Source of the DNA: an uncultured Lachnospiraceae bacterium
GTDB lineage: Bacteria; Bacillota; Clostridia; Lachnospirales; Lachnospiraceae
Length of the DNA: 6,101 bases
NCBI GenBank assembly: GCA_947175845.1
Contig: CAMWOK010000190.1
Location: 1 to 6,101 of the forward strand
Direction: 5' to 3'
Shown here one piece after another: positions 6,048-6,101 of this stretch. Every line of letters begins with the position of its first letter. Within the stretch, counting starts at the first letter, position 1. Both the position numbers and the translations under genes were made by a program. The notes below the pieces were generated by a model, which was not told the DNA's origin, did not search any database, and worked only from the letters and a program-made list of their open reading frames with translations.

Positions 6048-6101
6048 ATGACAAACAGAGAGGCACAGATATTTCAGTGGATTATGGAAAACCCGATGAT
6101 T
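6048..6101 (+). CDS. N-terminal fragment of a probable winged helix-turn-helix protein (3' end outside window)
   Basis: Only 18 codons are visible: MTNREAQIFQWIMENPMI. A short charged start, an amphipathic helix (REAQIFQWIMENP) and an ending in PMI are how many winged helix-turn-helix domains begin, before the recognition helix. In Bacillota this form of N-terminus occurs on stand-alone regulators and on HTH-bearing PfkB-family sugar or nucleoside kinases (pseudouridine-kinase type), and the fragment cannot separate these. The start is supported by a ribosome binding site and a strong upstream promoter. It is divergent from the carbamate kinase gene, which would fit a local regulator, but that is only inference. 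Confidence 0.65.
   Translation, partial: MTNREAQIFQWIMENPMI

Noticed and set aside
1..6101. CRISPR arrays, insertion sequences, tRNA or rRNA genes
   Set aside because: I saw no regularly spaced repeats, no transposase motifs with terminal inverted repeats, and no tRNA-like or rRNA-like segments on either strand.

Overview
The window looks like chromosomal DNA of a Gram-positive, low-to-mid GC Bacillota. Class Clostridia is likely, and a Lachnospiraceae-type gut or rumen anaerobe is plausible. This is inferred from strong AGGAG-type ribosome binding sites, a TK1-type thymidine kinase, a clostridial-style carbamate kinase variant, and a large surface protein with a transglutaminase core and an 'FSPFAIV' segment. 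The species cannot be fixed from the sequence alone.

Layout. (1) Positions 2-2917, plus strand: the 3' part of a gene for a large exported protein. It has a transglutaminase-like core, an acidic tandem repeat, beta-rich extracellular regions, a Ser-rich low-complexity linker and a C-terminal membrane anchor. Its true start lies upstream of the window. (2) Positions 2928-2966: a hairpin with a perfect 13-bp stem directly after it, probably its transcription stop. (3) Positions 3060-4868, plus strand: a two-gene unit. The first gene is thymidine kinase (tdk, GTG start); after a 21-nt gap comes a 402-residue protein with an SMI1/KNR4(SUKH)-like N-terminal part and C-terminal TPR repeats. (4) Positions 4865-5803, minus strand: a carbamate kinase-family gene converging on the TPR gene. 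The two stop codons overlap in the palindrome GTTAAC, so no spacer or terminator lies between them. (5) Positions 5804-6047: a 244-bp divergent intergenic region with one good promoter facing each way and a 21-bp imperfect palindrome in the rightward leader. (6) Positions 6048-6101: the first 18 codons of a gene, probably beginning with a winged helix-turn-helix.

The genes do not form one obvious pathway. tdk salvages thymidine. The carbamate kinase stands without arginine deiminase or other carbamoyl-phosphate genes in view. The surface protein is a separate unit. No mobile element, CRISPR array, tRNA or rRNA was seen. I found no clear evidence of a new multi-gene system. The points most worth a second look are the SUKH-like/TPR fusion, the altered phosphate-binding loop of the carbamate kinase, the zero-spacer convergent gene pair, and the palindromes at 2979-2995 and 6005-6025.
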